DNA from: Aphanothece cf. minutissima CCALA 015
GTDB taxonomy: Bacteria; Cyanobacteriota; Cyanobacteriia; PCC-6307; Cyanobiaceae
Assembly (NCBI GenBank): GCA_003003925.1
Contig: PVWP01000001.1
Span: 62,001 to 126,000 of the forward strand
Direction: 5' to 3'
Length of the DNA: 64,000 bases
Below, piece by piece: positions 1-9,483 of this stretch (the stretch's first letter is position 1; each line of letters opens with the position of its first letter). The notes under the pieces are model-generated. The model worked only from the letters and a program-made list of their open reading frames with translations, made no database searches and was not told the DNA's origin. Both the position numbers and the translations under genes were made by a program.

Positions 1-456
1 GGCCGCGGCACGCCAGCGGGGTCGTCGCCGTGGCGGCGCTCCAGCAGCCGCAGCACGGTGTGCTCCAGGAAGCCGCCCGCCGGCAGCACGGGCAGGCCGC
101 TGGGCTTGTCGATCACCAGCAGGTCGCCGTCGTCGTGGATCACGGCCCAGTGGGCCGGGACGGCGGGCTCCGGCCAGGGGGGGCGCTGCCACACCAACCG
201 CTCGCCGCCGGCCAGCACCGCGTCGGCCCGCAGCGGCAGCCCGTTGCGGCTGATCTCGCCGGCCGTCAGACGCCGCTCCCATGCCGCCGCGCTGGAGTGG
301 CCGTAGCGGCCGGCATAGAAGGCGACCACCCCCAGGCCGGCCGCCGCGGGGGGGATGCGGTCGCGGTAGGCCCAGCCGCCGTTGGGGCGGGAGGGCAGCC
401 AGCCCGGCGGCAGGCTCAGAGCCAGGGACGGGGGACCATCAATCCACCAGCCCATG
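1..456 (-). CDS. RluA-family RNA pseudouridine synthase, N-terminal part (cut by window edge)
   Basis: The minus strand reads an open frame that runs off the left edge. It contains the RluA-type signature HDDGDLLVIDKPSGLPVLP, preceded by an S4-like stretch (RLTAGEISRNGLPLRADAVL). The family isomerises uridine to pseudouridine in rRNA or tRNA; the catalytic Asp-containing HRLDRxTSG motif would lie beyond the window and is not seen. The chosen start is the ATG at 456, inside the last codons of the response-regulator gene (18-nt overlap), which suggests translational coupling. The exact RNA target cannot be told from the N-terminus. Confidence 0.8.
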
Positions 457-1236
457 CTCGAGGGCGAAGCGCACCAGCTCGGTGCGGCTGGCGGTGCCGG
501 TCTTGATGAACAGCCGGCTGACGTACTTCTCGACGTTGCGGATCGAGGTCTCCAGCCGGCGGGCGATCTCCTTGTTCATCATTCCCTCGGCCACCAGCTG
601 CAGCACGCTGGCCTCGCGGGGTGTGAAGTCGAGGCGCACATCGCTGACGGGCTTGCGGGTGCTGCCGCCGCTGCCGGTGCCGGAACCGCCGCCGCCGCCC
701 AGCATCGAGCGGATCTCGGTGATCTGGCGCGCCATGGCGCCGATGTCGGCATCGGCGAAGCGGGCCGCCTCCGCCAGCAGCCGCTCCTGGCGCCGCACCA
801 CGTTGCGCACCCGGGCCACCAGCTCGTCCGGATCGAACGGCTTGGGGATGTAGTCGTCGGCGCCGGCCTGGAAGCCGGCGATGCGATCGGCCGTCATGCC
901 CTTGGCGGTGAGGAAGATCACCGGCGTGCCCCCGAGCCGCTCATCGGCCCGCAGACGCTTCAGCAGGCCGTAGCCGTCGCAGCGGGGCATCATCACATCG
1001 GTGATGACGACATCGGGCATCTGGGCCTGGGCGGCCGTCCAGCCCTCCTCGCCGTCATTGGCGGTGGTGACGGCGAACCCCTCGTCCTCCAGGTAGGCCT
1101 TGACCGCCGTGCGCAGCCCGGGCTCGTCATCAACCAGCAGCAGCCGCACCGGAGTGCTGACGGCGGCTTCGGACCCCTCCGGCGGCCCGGACGGCTCGGG
1201 AATGGGGCCGGCGGCGGCGGAGGGTTCCTGGCTCAT
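439..1236 (-). CDS. two-component response regulator, REC + LuxR/NarL-type HTH
   Basis: 265 residues. A receiver domain spans about residues 28-145, with the acidic pair in LLLVDDEP, the phospho-acceptor Asp in VVITDVMMPRCDG, the Thr of FLTAKG and the Lys of YIPKPFDPDEL. A Gly/Ser-rich linker follows, then a LuxR-type helix-turn-helix near the C-terminus (FTPREASVLQLVAEGMMNKE, then IARRLETSIRNVEKYVSRLF). It resembles the cyanobacterial and plastid Ycf29/NarL class of DNA-binding regulators. No sensor kinase gene is adjacent. It lies 9 nt behind a secreted-protein gene and overlaps the pseudouridine synthase gene, so the three are probably one transcript. Its signal and targets are unknown. 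Confidence 0.9.
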   Translation of the reverse strand: MSQEPSAAAGPIPEPSGPPEGSEAAVSTPVRLLLVDDEPGLRTAVKAYLEDEGFAVTTANDGEEGWTAAQAQMPDVVITDVMMPRCDGYGLLKRLRADERLGGTPVIFLTAKGMTADRIAGFQAGADDYIPKPFDPDELVARVRNVVRRQERLLAEAARFADADIGAMARQITEIRSMLGGGGGSGTGSGGSTRKPVSDVRLDFTPREASVLQLVAEGMMNKEIARRLETSIRNVEKYVSRLFIKTGTASRTELVRFALEHGLVD

Positions 1237-1245
1237 GGGGGAAAT

Positions 1246-1824
1246 CTATCGACCAGGACCAAGCACCACCTGTTCCCGCTCGGGCAGGAGGCCGCTGTAG
1301 CCCAGCTGGCGGGCCACCGGACCGAGGCCGGCGGGGTCCCTGCCGGCCTGCTCGGGCACGCACACCGCCCACCACATCAGGTGATCGAGGCGGTTGGCCG
1401 GGGTGATCACCCCGCCGGGGTTGAGCTCGCGGATGATCAGGCGGCGGGAGCTGCCGGTGATCCGCAGGGGGGCGGTGATGCTGCAGCCGATCTTGTCAGT
1501 GGCGACGGTCACCCGGTCGTCGAGCTCCTCCCAGACCTGCACCCGCCACATCCCAGGCTGGGCCGGCTCGGGCACCAGGCCGTAGATGCCCACCACCTCC
1601 CGGCCCCGGTGGGTGACCCGGTCCAGCAGCACCCGGAAGCCCTTGGGCCGGTTCTCCTCGTTGCTGCGGGACGGCTCCTGGGCGGCCGCCGGGCCGGGCA
1701 GGGCCAGGGGCCAGGCCGCCGTCAGCGCAACCGCCGCCAGGGTGAGCGCCATCAGCGGGGCCATCGGCAAGGCCGACCCCAGCCGCAGGGGGGGGCCACC
1801 GAAGCAGCGGAGACGGTTCAGCAT
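1246..1824 (-). CDS. conserved hypothetical secreted protein
   Basis: 192 residues. The N-terminus has basic residues, then a hydrophobic stretch ending in an Ala-rich cleavage-like site (ALPGPAAAQ), so export is likely. The mature part is a compact soluble domain with two cysteines (DKIGCSI and WWAVCVP) that could pair in the periplasm. I do not recognise a named family. The start is uncertain: the ATG at 1824 leaves only 6 nt to the divergent cysteine desulfurase start, while the in-frame ATG at 1764 leaves 66 nt for promoters but gives a signal peptide without basic residues. It precedes the response regulator by 9 nt on the same strand. Confidence 0.7.
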   Translation of the reverse strand: MLNRLRCFGGPPLRLGSALPMAPLMALTLAAVALTAAWPLALPGPAAAQEPSRSNEENRPKGFRVLLDRVTHRGREVVGIYGLVPEPAQPGMWRVQVWEELDDRVTVATDKIGCSITAPLRITGSSRRLIIRELNPGGVITPANRLDHLMWWAVCVPEQAGRDPAGLGPVARQLGYSGLLPEREQVVLGPGR

Positions 1825-1830
1825 GGCCCC

Positions 1831-2973
1831 ATGCTGACGTACCTCGACCACCACGCGAGCACCCCGTGCGATCCGGCGGTGGTGGCGGCCATGGCGCCCT
1901 GGTGGACGGCGAACCCCGCCAACCCCTCCAGCCGCCTGCACCGGCCGTCCCTGGAGGCGGGCGCGGCGGTGGACATCGCCCGCCACCGGGTGGCCGGGGC
2001 GCTGGGCATGGCCGACGAGGCGGTGATCTTCACCAGCGGCGCCACCGAAGCCAACAACCTGGCCTTGCGGGGGGCGGCCGAGGCGGCCCTGGAGCGTGGG
2101 AACCCCCGCCGCCGGCTGGTGACCCTGGCCACCGAGCATCGGGCCGTCCTGGAGCCGCTGGCCTGGCTGGAGCGCCATGGCTTTCCGCTCACAGTGCTGC
2201 CCGTGGGAGCCGATGGCCTGGTGGACCCCGACCGGCTGGCGGAGGCCCTGGGCCCCGACACCCTGCTGCTGTCGGTGATGGCGGCGAACAACGAGATCGG
2301 CGTGCTGCAGCCCCTGGCCGCCATCGGCGCCCTCTGCCGCCAGCGGGGTGTGCTGTTCCACTGCGACGCCGCCCAGGCAGTGGGCCACATCCCGCTGGCC
2401 ATGGCCGACCTCGGCATCGACCTGCTCAGCCTCAGCGGCCACAAGCTGTACGGCCCCAAGGGGGTGGGAGCCCTGCTGCGGCGCCCGGGCGTGGCCCTGG
2501 CCCCCCAGCAGCTCGGCGGCGGCCAGGAGGGCGGGCTGCGGGGCGGCACCCCGCCGGTGCCGCTGATCGTGGGCCTCGGCGCTGCGGTGGCCGGCGCCCT
2601 GGCCGACCGGGAGGCGAGGGCCGGACGGCTCGGGGCCCTGCGGGACCGGCTGTGGGAGGGTCTGGCGGCCCTGGGCGGGGTGCGCCGCAACGGCCACCCG
2701 CGGCAGTGCCTGCCCCACAGCCTCAACGTCAGCGTCGAGCGTGTGGACGGCACCCGCCTGCACCGCCAGCTGCGCCGGGTGCTGGCGGTGAGCAGCGGTT
2801 CGGCCTGCAGCCAGGGCAGCCCCTCCCACGTGCTGGCCGCCCTCGGCCTCGACCGCCACGCCGCCGGCGCCGCGATCCGCTTCGGCCTGGGTCGGGGCAC
2901 GACGGCGAAGGACATCGACGTCGCCGTGGCGGCGGTGGGCGAGGCGGTGGCGGAGCTGCGGGTGGCTGTCTAG
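1831..2973 (+). CDS. cysteine desulfurase (NifS/IscS-type, class V aminotransferase)
   Basis: 380 residues. PLP enzyme that takes sulfur from L-cysteine as an enzyme-bound persulfide for Fe-S cluster and thio-cofactor synthesis in the cytosol. Visible landmarks are YLDHHASTP at the N-terminus, FTSGATEANNLAL, the PLP-binding lysine in SLSGHKLYGPKGVGALL, and the persulfide cysteine in the loop VSSGSACSQGSPSH, which matches the class I (IscS/NifS) pattern rather than SufS. The start ATG is the first in frame after the divergent gene. No scaffold protein gene is adjacent, so whether it serves Fe-S assembly or tRNA thiolation cannot be told here. Confidence 0.92.
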   Translation: MLTYLDHHASTPCDPAVVAAMAPWWTANPANPSSRLHRPSLEAGAAVDIARHRVAGALGMADEAVIFTSGATEANNLALRGAAEAALERGNPRRRLVTLATEHRAVLEPLAWLERHGFPLTVLPVGADGLVDPDRLAEALGPDTLLLSVMAANNEIGVLQPLAAIGALCRQRGVLFHCDAAQAVGHIPLAMADLGIDLLSLSGHKLYGPKGVGALLRRPGVALAPQQLGGGQEGGLRGGTPPVPLIVGLGAAVAGALADREARAGRLGALRDRLWEGLAALGGVRRNGHPRQCLPHSLNVSVERVDGTRLHRQLRRVLAVSSGSACSQGSPSHVLAALGLDRHAAGAAIRFGLGRGTTAKDIDVAVAAVGEAVAELRVAV

Positions 2974-2998
2974 CTTTCGGGTCTGCGCCCTTCCCTTG

Positions 2999-3832
2999 AT
3001 GTCCACACCCGGCGGTCGGCAGGGCCCCCGGCTCAATTTCGGTGATGCACTCCAGGAGGGCTGGCGGGCCTTCAGTCGCAGCCCGGGCCCCTTCGTCGGC
3101 TTCCCCCTGCTGGTGGTGGCCCTCCAGTTCCTGATCCAGCCCCTGCAGAGCCGCATCAGCAGCGGCGGCGTGGCCTCCAGCGACCCCTTCGACTGGATGC
3201 TCTACCTGATCGGGCTGACGGCCAACCTGCTGCTGAACCTCTGGTGCGCCATCGGGCTGGTGCGCGGCGCCGGCAGCGCCCTGCAGGGCGGCCACCCCTC
3301 CCTCGGGCAGCTGATGCGCTGGGACGGGGAGGCCTTCCTGCGGCTGCTGCGCGCCTGGCTGGTGCTGGTGGCGCTGGTGGCGGTGCCCCTGCTCGGCCTG
3401 CTGCTGCTGGTGGGCGGGCCCCTGGCCCTGCTGAGCGTCTACGCCGACCAGCTGGTGCCGTTCAGCCGCACCCTGGTGGAGGTGCTCGGGCTGAGCCTGG
3501 CGGTGGTGTTCGCCCTGCTGCTGGGGGTGGTGCTGCTGGGGGTGATCTACCTGGCGATCAACCAGAGCTTCCTCACCCAGATCGTGCTGTTCGAGCGCGC
3601 CGGCTCCCGCACCGCCGTGCAGCGCGGACGGTCCCTGGTGGACCCCAGCTGGCTGATGGTGCTGCTGCTCACCCTGATCGAAGGTCTGCTGGTGCTCCTG
3701 GGTCTGCTGGCCTGCCTGGTGGGCGGCTTCGTGGCCTGGCCCCTGGTGGTCTGCATCGCCACGGCGGCCTACCGGCAGCTGGTGCTGGCCGGCGGCGGCC
3801 CCGATCCCCTGCCGCCCCTGCCCGGCCGCTGA
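2999..3832 (+). CDS. polytopic membrane protein of unknown function
   Basis: 277 residues, starting at ATG 2999 (a TTG lies directly before it). About six hydrophobic segments are visible, including LLLNLWCAIGLV, LVLVALVAVPLLGLLLLVGG, LGLSLAVVFALLLGVVLLGV and LMVLLLTLIEGLLVLLGLLA. The layout, with a charged N-terminal part, repeated membrane segments and a region VQRGRSLVDPSW before the last pair, resembles the second membrane protein at 8047-8733, so both may belong to one loose family. It follows the cysteine desulfurase by 25 nt on the same strand. No catalytic motif is seen. Confidence 0.75.
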   Translation: MSTPGGRQGPRLNFGDALQEGWRAFSRSPGPFVGFPLLVVALQFLIQPLQSRISSGGVASSDPFDWMLYLIGLTANLLLNLWCAIGLVRGAGSALQGGHPSLGQLMRWDGEAFLRLLRAWLVLVALVAVPLLGLLLLVGGPLALLSVYADQLVPFSRTLVEVLGLSLAVVFALLLGVVLLGVIYLAINQSFLTQIVLFERAGSRTAVQRGRSLVDPSWLMVLLLTLIEGLLVLLGLLACLVGGFVAWPLVVCIATAAYRQLVLAGGGPDPLPPLPGR

Positions 3833-3881
3833 AGGCGCCTGGGCGGCCGGCGCCGTCTCAGCTGCCGTCTCGGCTGACGTC

Positions 3882-4466
3882 TCAGCCGCCGGCTCCGGGC
3901 GCGAAAGGGCCCACCGTCAGCAGCACGAAGCCCAGCACCCCCACCAGGGCCAGCAGCAGCTGGGCCACCCGGCTCACGAGCATCCCGGCCACCACCGCCA
4001 GGCCCACCAGCAGGGAGCGCCGCAGCCGGCCCAGGCCGGGCGGGCCGAGGGTCGGGGGGGCCGTGATCAGCTCACCCAGGCTGGCCCCCAGCAGCGGACC
4101 CACCAGGGCCCCCAGCAGGGGCCCGCCCACCGGCAGGGCCGGCAGCAGCCCCAGCAGGCCCACCAGCAACCCCACGCCGGCCCCGACGTAGCTCCAGCGG
4201 GTGGCCTGCAGCCGGGCCGGGCCGAGCAGCAGGCCCAGGGCCTCGGCCCCCCAGCCCAGGAGCAGCAGCACCACGGCCAGGGCCAGGGCCGGCCAGCCGG
4301 CGGCCCAGCCGACGGCCCAGCACCAGAGCAGGGCGCCCACAGGCAGCAGGGTCAGGCCGGGCGCCACCGGCAGCACCGTGCCCGGGATGGCGAGGGCCTG
4401 GATCAGCAGGGCGATCCACCAGAGCAGATCGGCGCGGTCGAGGCTGGGCAGGCTGACCGGGGTCAT
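3882..4466 (-). CDS. DUF456-type membrane protein
   Basis: 194 residues, almost entirely hydrophobic, with two similar halves. Segments such as LLWWIALLIQALAIPGTVLP and the Gly/Pro-rich LLGLLPALPVGGPLLGALVG, ending in the GELITAPP stretch, are typical of DUF456 proteins. The family has no established biochemical role. The ATG at 4466 lies 10 nt after the rsmH stop on the same strand, so it is probably co-transcribed with rsmH. It is convergent with the membrane protein gene ending at 3832. Confidence 0.75.
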   Translation of the reverse strand: MTPVSLPSLDRADLLWWIALLIQALAIPGTVLPVAPGLTLLPVGALLWCWAVGWAAGWPALALAVVLLLLGWGAEALGLLLGPARLQATRWSYVGAGVGLLVGLLGLLPALPVGGPLLGALVGPLLGASLGELITAPPTLGPPGLGRLRRSLLVGLAVVAGMLVSRVAQLLLALVGVLGFVLLTVGPFAPGAGG

Positions 4467-4476
4467 GGCAAACGGC

Positions 4477-5391
4477 TCAGGCCACGCGGCGGGCCACCCG
4501 CAGCTTGGCGGAGCGGCTGCGGGGGTTGGCCTGCTCCTCCTCCTCACTGGCCACCAAGGGTTTGCGGGTGAGCCGCTCCAGGCGCGGGTCGCTGAGGAAA
4601 GCGGTCTTGACGCGCCGGTCCTCGAGGGAGTGGAAGCTGATCACCGCCAGCAGCCCGCCCGGCACCAGCCAATCGGGGGCCCGCTCCAGCAGCCGGTCGA
4701 GGGCGCCCAGCTCATCGTTGACCGCGATCCGCAGGGCCTGGAAGGTGCGGGTGGCCGGGTGGATCCGGCCGTGGCGCGCCTTGGGGGGGAAGCAGCCGGC
4801 CACGGCGTAGGCCAGATCGGCCGTGGTGCGGCCGCTGCCGGCCCAGGGGCGCTCGGCCACCAGGCGCCGGGCGATCCGGCGTGACAGCCGCTCCTCGCCG
4901 TAGCCGTGGATCAGGTCCGCCAGGGCCGACTCCTCCAGCCGGTCGATCAGCTCGGCAGCGGTCTCACCGGCGGCAGGATCCATGCGCATGTCGAGGGGGC
5001 CGGGGGCGCGGAAGCTGAAGCCCCGGCCGGGCTCGTCCAGCTGGGGACTGCTGACTCCCAGATCGGCCAGCACCCCCACCAGGGGAGCGGGCGGGGTGAA
5101 GTCGGCGAAGTTGGCCGCCTCGATCCGGGCGCGGTCGCCGAAGGGGGCGAGCCGCTCCGCGGCGGCGGCACGGGCGGCGGGGTCCCGGTCGAGGCCGATC
5201 AGGCGCAGAGCGGGGTGGGCCGCCAGCAGCAGGGCACTGTGGCCGCCCCCGCCGAGAGTGCAATCGAGCAGCAGCGGCTCTCCGGCCTCGGCAGCCCCGT
5301 CACCGGCGTCGGCCGGTTGTCCAGGCAACCCGGAGAAGGCCGCGAGCACCAAATCGGCCAGAACCGGGAGATGGGCGAACGAAACGGCCAT
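4477..5391 (-). CDS. rsmH: 16S rRNA (cytosine1402-N4)-methyltransferase RsmH
   Basis: 304 residues, the normal length for RsmH (formerly MraW). It methylates N4 of C1402 in the ribosomal P site using S-adenosylmethionine. Motifs seen are [10 protein letters not shown] at the N-terminus, the SAM-binding [63 protein letters not shown] and the [12 protein letters not shown] signature. The start ATG at 5391 is 43 nt from the divergent ndhH start. It is followed by the DUF456 gene after 10 nt. Confidence 0.96.
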   Translation of the reverse strand: MAVSFAHLPVLADLVLAAFSGLPGQPADAGDGAAEAGEPLLLDCTLGGGGHSALLLAAHPALRLIGLDRDPAARAAAAERLAPFGDRARIEAANFADFTPPAPLVGVLADLGVSSPQLDEPGRGFSFRAPGPLDMRMDPAAGETAAELIDRLEESALADLIHGYGEERLSRRIARRLVAERPWAGSGRTTADLAYAVAGCFPPKARHGRIHPATRTFQALRIAVNDELGALDRLLERAPDWLVPGGLLAVISFHSLEDRRVKTAFLSDPRLERLTRKPLVASEEEEQANPRSRSAKLRVARRVA

Positions 5392-5434
5392 CTCACCTTC
5401 CTAAGATCCCGGCACTCCGTTCCTTGCGAAGGGC

Positions 5435-6619
5435 ATGACCCAGCTCGAGACCCGCACCGAGCCGATGGTGGTCAATTTCGGCCCCCATCACCCGTCGATG
5501 CACGGGGTGCTGCGGCTCGTGGTGACCCTCGACGGCGAGGACGTGATCGACTGCGAGCCGGTGATCGGCTATCTCCATCGCGGCATGGAGAAGATCGCCG
5601 AGAACCGCACCAACGTCATGTTCGTGCCCTATGTGAGCCGCTGGGACTACGCGGCGGGCATGTTCAACGAAGCGATCACGGTGAATGCCCCGGAGAAGCT
5701 GGCCGACGTGCCGGTGCCCAGGCGCGCCAGCTACATCCGGGTGCTGATGCTGGAGCTCAACCGCATCGCCAACCACCTGCTCTGGCTGGGCCCCTTCCTC
5801 GCCGACGTGGGCGCCCAGACGCCCTTCTTCTACATCTTCCGGGAGCGGGAGATGATCTACGACCTGTGGGAAGCGGCCACCGGCCAGCGGCTGATCAACA
5901 ACAACTACTTCCGCATCGGCGGGGTGGCCGTCGATCTTCCCTATGGCTGGCTGGAGAAGTGTGCCGACTTCTGCGACTGGTTCGGTCCCAAGATCGATGA
6001 GTACGAAAAACTGATCACCAACAACCCCATCTTCCGCAAGCGTATCGAGGGGCTGGGGGTGATCGGCAGGGAGCAGGCGATCAACTGGAGCCTCTCCGGC
6101 CCGATGCTGCGGGCCTCCGGTGTGCCCTGGGATCTGCGCAAGGTCGATCACTACGAGTGCTACGACGACTTCGAATGGTCGGTGGCGTGGGAGAAGGAGG
6201 GCGACTGCTACGCCCGCTACCGGGTGCGGATCGAGGAGATGCGCCAGTCCCTGAAGATCCTGCGCCAGGCCATCACCATGATTCCCGGCGGCCCCACCGA
6301 GAATCTGGAAGCCCGGCGGATGGCCGAAGGCAAGAAGAGCGAGTGGTACGGCTTCGATTACCAGTACGTCGCCAAGAAGGTGGCGCCCACCTTCAAGATT
6401 CCCGATGGCGAGCTCTATTGCCGGGTGGAATCGGGCAAGGGTGAACTGGGCGTGTTCATCATGGGCAACAACGACGTCACCCCTTGGCGCTGGAAGATCC
6501 GCGCCGCCGATTTCAACAACCTCCAGATCCTCCCCCACATCCTCAAGGGGGCGAAGGTGGCCGACATCATGGCCATCCTCGGTTCGATCGACGTGATCAT
6601 GGGTTCGGTGGATCGGTGA
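5435..6619 (+). CDS. ndhH: NAD(P)H-quinone oxidoreductase subunit H (NDH-1, 49-kDa homologue)
   Basis: 394 residues, the usual cyanobacterial and plastid NdhH length. It is a hydrophilic-arm subunit of NDH-1 at the thylakoid membrane, lining the quinone site, and takes part in respiration and cyclic electron flow around photosystem I. The family signature [15 protein letters not shown] is at the N-terminus, followed by [41 protein letters not shown] and the conserved C-terminus [17 protein letters not shown]. The stop overlaps the GTG start of the next gene. This is one of the best indications that the source is a cyanobacterium. Confidence 0.97.
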   Translation: MTQLETRTEPMVVNFGPHHPSMHGVLRLVVTLDGEDVIDCEPVIGYLHRGMEKIAENRTNVMFVPYVSRWDYAAGMFNEAITVNAPEKLADVPVPRRASYIRVLMLELNRIANHLLWLGPFLADVGAQTPFFYIFREREMIYDLWEAATGQRLINNNYFRIGGVAVDLPYGWLEKCADFCDWFGPKIDEYEKLITNNPIFRKRIEGLGVIGREQAINWSLSGPMLRASGVPWDLRKVDHYECYDDFEWSVAWEKEGDCYARYRVRIEEMRQSLKILRQAITMIPGGPTENLEARRMAEGKKSEWYGFDYQYVAKKVAPTFKIPDGELYCRVESGKGELGVFIMGNNDVTPWRWKIRAADFNNLQILPHILKGAKVADIMAILGSIDVIMGSVDR

Positions 6620-7029
6620 CGTCGGCCGGCCGGCGCTGGATCCGCCGGCTCGCCCGTTGCGGCCCCCTCCTGCCGCTGGGGGCCACCGGTCTGCTGGTGC
6701 TCAAGGGGCTGCATCCGGGGCTGCCCGGCCTCAGCTGCCCCCTGCGGGCCCTCACCGGCATCCCCTGCCCCACCTGCTATCTCACCCGGGCCACGGCGGC
6801 GAGCCTGGTGGGTCGCTTCGACGACGCGGTGGCTCTGCACGCCTTTGGCCCGGTGCTGGCCGCCGGCCTGGTGCTCTGGTCGCTGAACGCCCTGCACACC
6901 GGCCGGCTGGTGCCCCGGGTGCTGCGGGGCTGGCACCTGGCGGCCATGGGCACGCTGCTGCTGCTCTACTGGGCCGGCCGCATGGGGCTGACCTACGGCA
7001 TGGGCCTGCAGGCGTTTCCGCTTCGATGA
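6616..7029 (+). CDS. DUF2752 membrane protein
   Basis: 137 residues, beginning with a GTG that overlaps the ndhH stop. The motif [19 protein letters not shown] is the hallmark of DUF2752 (a paired-Cys CPxCxxTR-type motif) between two membrane segments; a third hydrophobic stretch ([17 protein letters not shown]) is near the C-terminus. The cysteines could bind a metal or form a disulfide, but no function is established for the family. The overlap with ndhH suggests coupled translation, although a functional link to NDH-1 is not shown. Confidence 0.8.
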   Translation: MTSAGRRWIRRLARCGPLLPLGATGLLVLKGLHPGLPGLSCPLRALTGIPCPTCYLTRATAASLVGRFDDAVALHAFGPVLAAGLVLWSLNALHTGRLVPRVLRGWHLAAMGTLLLLYWAGRMGLTYGMGLQAFPLR

Positions 7030-7122
7030 GGACCCGGCACGCACGGCCGAGGCCACGCTGCGGCTGACGGTGGAGGGCGGCGAAACCCGAGGACCCCATC
7101 CCGGCTTCAGAACTGGAATGGC

Positions 7123-8034
7123 GTGCTCAGCGTCCCGAAGCCAGCGCCTAGTGTGAACTCCTCTTTACAGACGTTCCCCCTGGACAGCGGTCGTGTTCGT
7201 TTTTTCCTCTACGCCCTGGGGCCTGTCTTCATCCTGGTGTCGCACCTCGGCTGCCTGCTGCTGCTGGCCACCGGTCTGAGCCTGGCGGCCGCGGGCTGGG
7301 CGCTGGCGCTCTACCTGATCCGGATGCTGGCCACCACAGCGATCTACCACCGCCTGATCACCCATGGCAGCTACCGGGCGCCCAGGCTGGTGCACTGGAT
7401 CGGGTCCCTGGTGGGGGCCTCGGCGGGGCAGATGGGACCGAGCTGGTGGAAGGCCCATCACCTGGCCCACCACCGCCATGTGGACACCGACCTCGATCCC
7501 CATTCGCCCCTGAAGCCTGAGGCAGGCCTGGGTGGGTTCTGGCGCTCGCAGGCGGGCTGGCTGCTGGCACCCTCGTTCTTCCCGGAGCGGTTGCCCGCCG
7601 ATGTGGAGGCGGATCCTGTGCTCAGGCTGATCGACCGCCTGCATTTCGTGCCGCTGCTGGCCCTGGGCGGGATCTCCTATCTGCTCGGCGGACCCGAGTG
7701 GCTGGCGGCCTTCTTCCTGAGCACCACCTTGCTCTTCCATGGCGTAGCCACGGTGAATTCTCTGGCCCACATCGCCGGTGAGCGGCCGTTCCTCACCAAC
7801 GACATGAGCCGGAACAACGGCTGGGTGGCGCTGATCACCCTCGGAGAGGGCTGGCACAACCTCCACCACGCCTTCCAGTGGTCGGTGCGGCAGGGCTACG
7901 GGGTGCGAGGGGGCCGCATCAGGCCGCTGCCTGATCCCACCTATGTCTTCATCCGCGGCCTCGAACGCCTGGGCTGGGCGGATCGGCTGCGACTGCCGGC
8001 GGCGGAGGAACTGCTCGAGCGGGTACGCCCCTGA
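7123..8034 (+). CDS. acyl-lipid fatty-acid desaturase (delta-9 type, DesC-like)
   Basis: 303 residues. Membrane di-iron desaturase introducing a cis double bond into acyl chains, most likely on membrane lipids as in other cyanobacteria. The three histidine boxes are present: HRLITH (about residue 77), HHLAHHRH (about 111) and HNLHHAF (about 246). Hydrophobic segments flank them (FILVSHLGCLLLLATGL near the N-terminus and LAAFFLSTTLLFHGVA before the third box). The order and spacing match the delta-9 family; positional specificity cannot be proved from sequence. The first in-frame ATG, at 7123, gives a short non-conserved N-terminal extension. Confidence 0.9.
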   Translation: MLSVPKPAPSVNSSLQTFPLDSGRVRFFLYALGPVFILVSHLGCLLLLATGLSLAAAGWALALYLIRMLATTAIYHRLITHGSYRAPRLVHWIGSLVGASAGQMGPSWWKAHHLAHHRHVDTDLDPHSPLKPEAGLGGFWRSQAGWLLAPSFFPERLPADVEADPVLRLIDRLHFVPLLALGGISYLLGGPEWLAAFFLSTTLLFHGVATVNSLAHIAGERPFLTNDMSRNNGWVALITLGEGWHNLHHAFQWSVRQGYGVRGGRIRPLPDPTYVFIRGLERLGWADRLRLPAAEELLERVRP

Positions 8035-8046
8035 GGCGGTGTCCCC

Positions 8047-8733
8047 TCAGCTGAGCACCCCCCGGTGGTACGCGGCGTTCTGGATGTAGAAGGTGGCCAC
8101 CGGCACCGCCACCAGCGAGCCCAGGAAGCAGGTGAAGACCGATACCACCAGGACCAGCAGCCAGGCCAGCAGCTCGATGCCGGCGAACACCCGGCCCTGG
8201 GGCGAGCCGTACACAGCCTGGAACGAGGAGGAGAAGGCGTCGAGAATGGGGCTGTCGGTGAGGAACACCTTGTTGACGTACACCGGCATCACCAGGGTGA
8301 CGGCGAGGCCGGGCAGGATGCACAGGACAAAGCCGATGGCCGCCACGACCGTGAACAGGGCACCGGCCAGGATGTAGCGCACCGGCCTTTGCATCAGCAC
8401 CCGCAGGGCAGCCTCGGCATCGATGATCTCGCCACTGGCGTAGTGCATCGCAGGAACGGCCACGAACAGCACCCCCACCAGATTGGAGAGGATCGTGAAG
8501 GGCAGCTGCACCAGGTTGCCGAGCACCGCCCCCAGGCCTGCCGCGGCCTCCGCACCCGCGGCGCCGCTGGAGAGACCCACCCCCAGGGTGGTGAGTGCCA
8601 GCGAGGCCACGACGCCGATGACACCGATGACGATCGTCACCACCCAGATCAGCAGGATGGTGGGGATGTGGGCCAGGAAGGCGGCCCAGGCCTTGGAGAT
8701 GCTGGGGGGCTCGTAGGCGATCGCGGCGGCCAA
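8047..8733 (-). CDS. polytopic membrane protein of unknown function
   Basis: 228 residues with about five membrane segments (ILLIWVVTIVIGVIGVVASL, FTILSNLVGVLFVAVPAM, ILAGALFTVVAAIGFVLCIL, IELLAWLLVLVVSVFTCFLG). The pattern AGEIIDAEAALRVLM then PVYVNKVFLTDSP then SSFQAVYG recalls DUF975-like membrane proteins, in which a conserved loop sits before the last pair of helices. It resembles the product of 2999-3832 in layout. It is convergent with the desaturase gene, 12 nt away. No active-site motif is visible. Confidence 0.75.
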   Translation of the reverse strand: MAAAIAYEPPSISKAWAAFLAHIPTILLIWVVTIVIGVIGVVASLALTTLGVGLSSGAAGAEAAAGLGAVLGNLVQLPFTILSNLVGVLFVAVPAMHYASGEIIDAEAALRVLMQRPVRYILAGALFTVVAAIGFVLCILPGLAVTLVMPVYVNKVFLTDSPILDAFSSSFQAVYGSPQGRVFAGIELLAWLLVLVVSVFTCFLGSLVAVPVATFYIQNAAYHRGVLS

Positions 8734-8851
8734 GGGGAGGGGTTCGTACTGGGCGGAACCTAGGGGCGTTCCGCCGGGCCAGCAACGGCTTCAGACCTGC
8801 CGGGGGCAGAAGGGGGCATCAGCATGGGTCGAGGAGCGCCCCTGAGGCTGC

Positions 8852-9295
8852 ATGTCCCCATCCGACCCGGCCGACTGGCTGCTGCTCTGCCGCACGGTGC
8901 GCTTCGGCGACACCGATGCCGCCGGGGTGATGCACTTCCACCAGCTGCTGCGTTGGTGCCATGTGGCCTACGAGGAAAGCCTGGAGCGGTTTGGCGTGGT
9001 GGCCGGCGAGATCTTCCCCGGGCCGCGCCGGATGCCTGCCGTGGCCCTGCCGATCGTGCATGTCAGCGCCGACTACCGGCGCCCCCTGGCCTGCGGCGAT
9101 CCTCTGGCGATCGAGCTGCGGCCCCTGCAGCTCGACGGCGGCAGCTTCGAGATTGGCTACCGCTTCCTGCACGAGGGCCTGGAGGCGGCCACGGGGCTGA
9201 CCCGGCACGTGGCCATTGAGGCGTCCAGCCGGCGGAGGACGGCCCTGCCCGATGCCATCGGGGCGTGGCTGGAGGCCAGCCGCACGGGCCCCTAG
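8852..9295 (+). CDS. hotdog-fold thioesterase, probable 1,4-dihydroxy-2-naphthoyl-CoA hydrolase
   Basis: 147 residues with the 4-hydroxybenzoyl-CoA thioesterase-type signature RFGDTDAAGVMHFHQLLRW, containing the catalytic Asp region, and YRRPLACGDPL. In cyanobacteria a member of this family hydrolyses DHNA-CoA before prenylation in phylloquinone synthesis. The menE-menC-menA and menF genes immediately downstream make that role likely here. It is transcribed toward the men run: its TAG stop and the stop of the opposing 63-residue ORF share the same CTAG. Substrate assignment is by context rather than by a unique residue. Confidence 0.82.
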   Translation: MSPSDPADWLLLCRTVRFGDTDAAGVMHFHQLLRWCHVAYEESLERFGVVAGEIFPGPRRMPAVALPIVHVSADYRRPLACGDPLAIELRPLQLDGGSFEIGYRFLHEGLEAATGLTRHVAIEASSRRRTALPDAIGAWLEASRTGP

Positions 9296-9483
9296 CGGCG
9301 GTGGATCCCGGCCCAGGCCAGGGCGGCCAGCTGCAGCGGCAGCAGTGCCGCCATGAGGGCCAGGGGGTGCAGGCCGTCGTGGGGCGTGGAGGCCAGGGCC
9401 AGGAAACTCACCAGCCCGCCTCCCGCCACCAGGAGAAGGGCCAGCCGCCGCGGCCGACCCGCTGCTGGCCGCAGCACGGGCAT
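9292..9483 (-). CDS. small membrane protein, unknown
   Basis: 63 residues. A short basic N-terminus (MPVLRPAAGRPRR) is followed by two hydrophobic stretches (LALLLVAGGGLVSFLALAS and LALMAALLPLQLAALAWAG). Its ATG overlaps the TGA stop of the TM2 gene (TGATG at 9481-9485), which supports it being a real, coupled gene. No family is recognised. It ends inside the opposing thioesterase stop codon. Confidence 0.5.
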   Translation of the reverse strand: MPVLRPAAGRPRRLALLLVAGGGLVSFLALASTPHDGLHPLALMAALLPLQLAALAWAGIHRR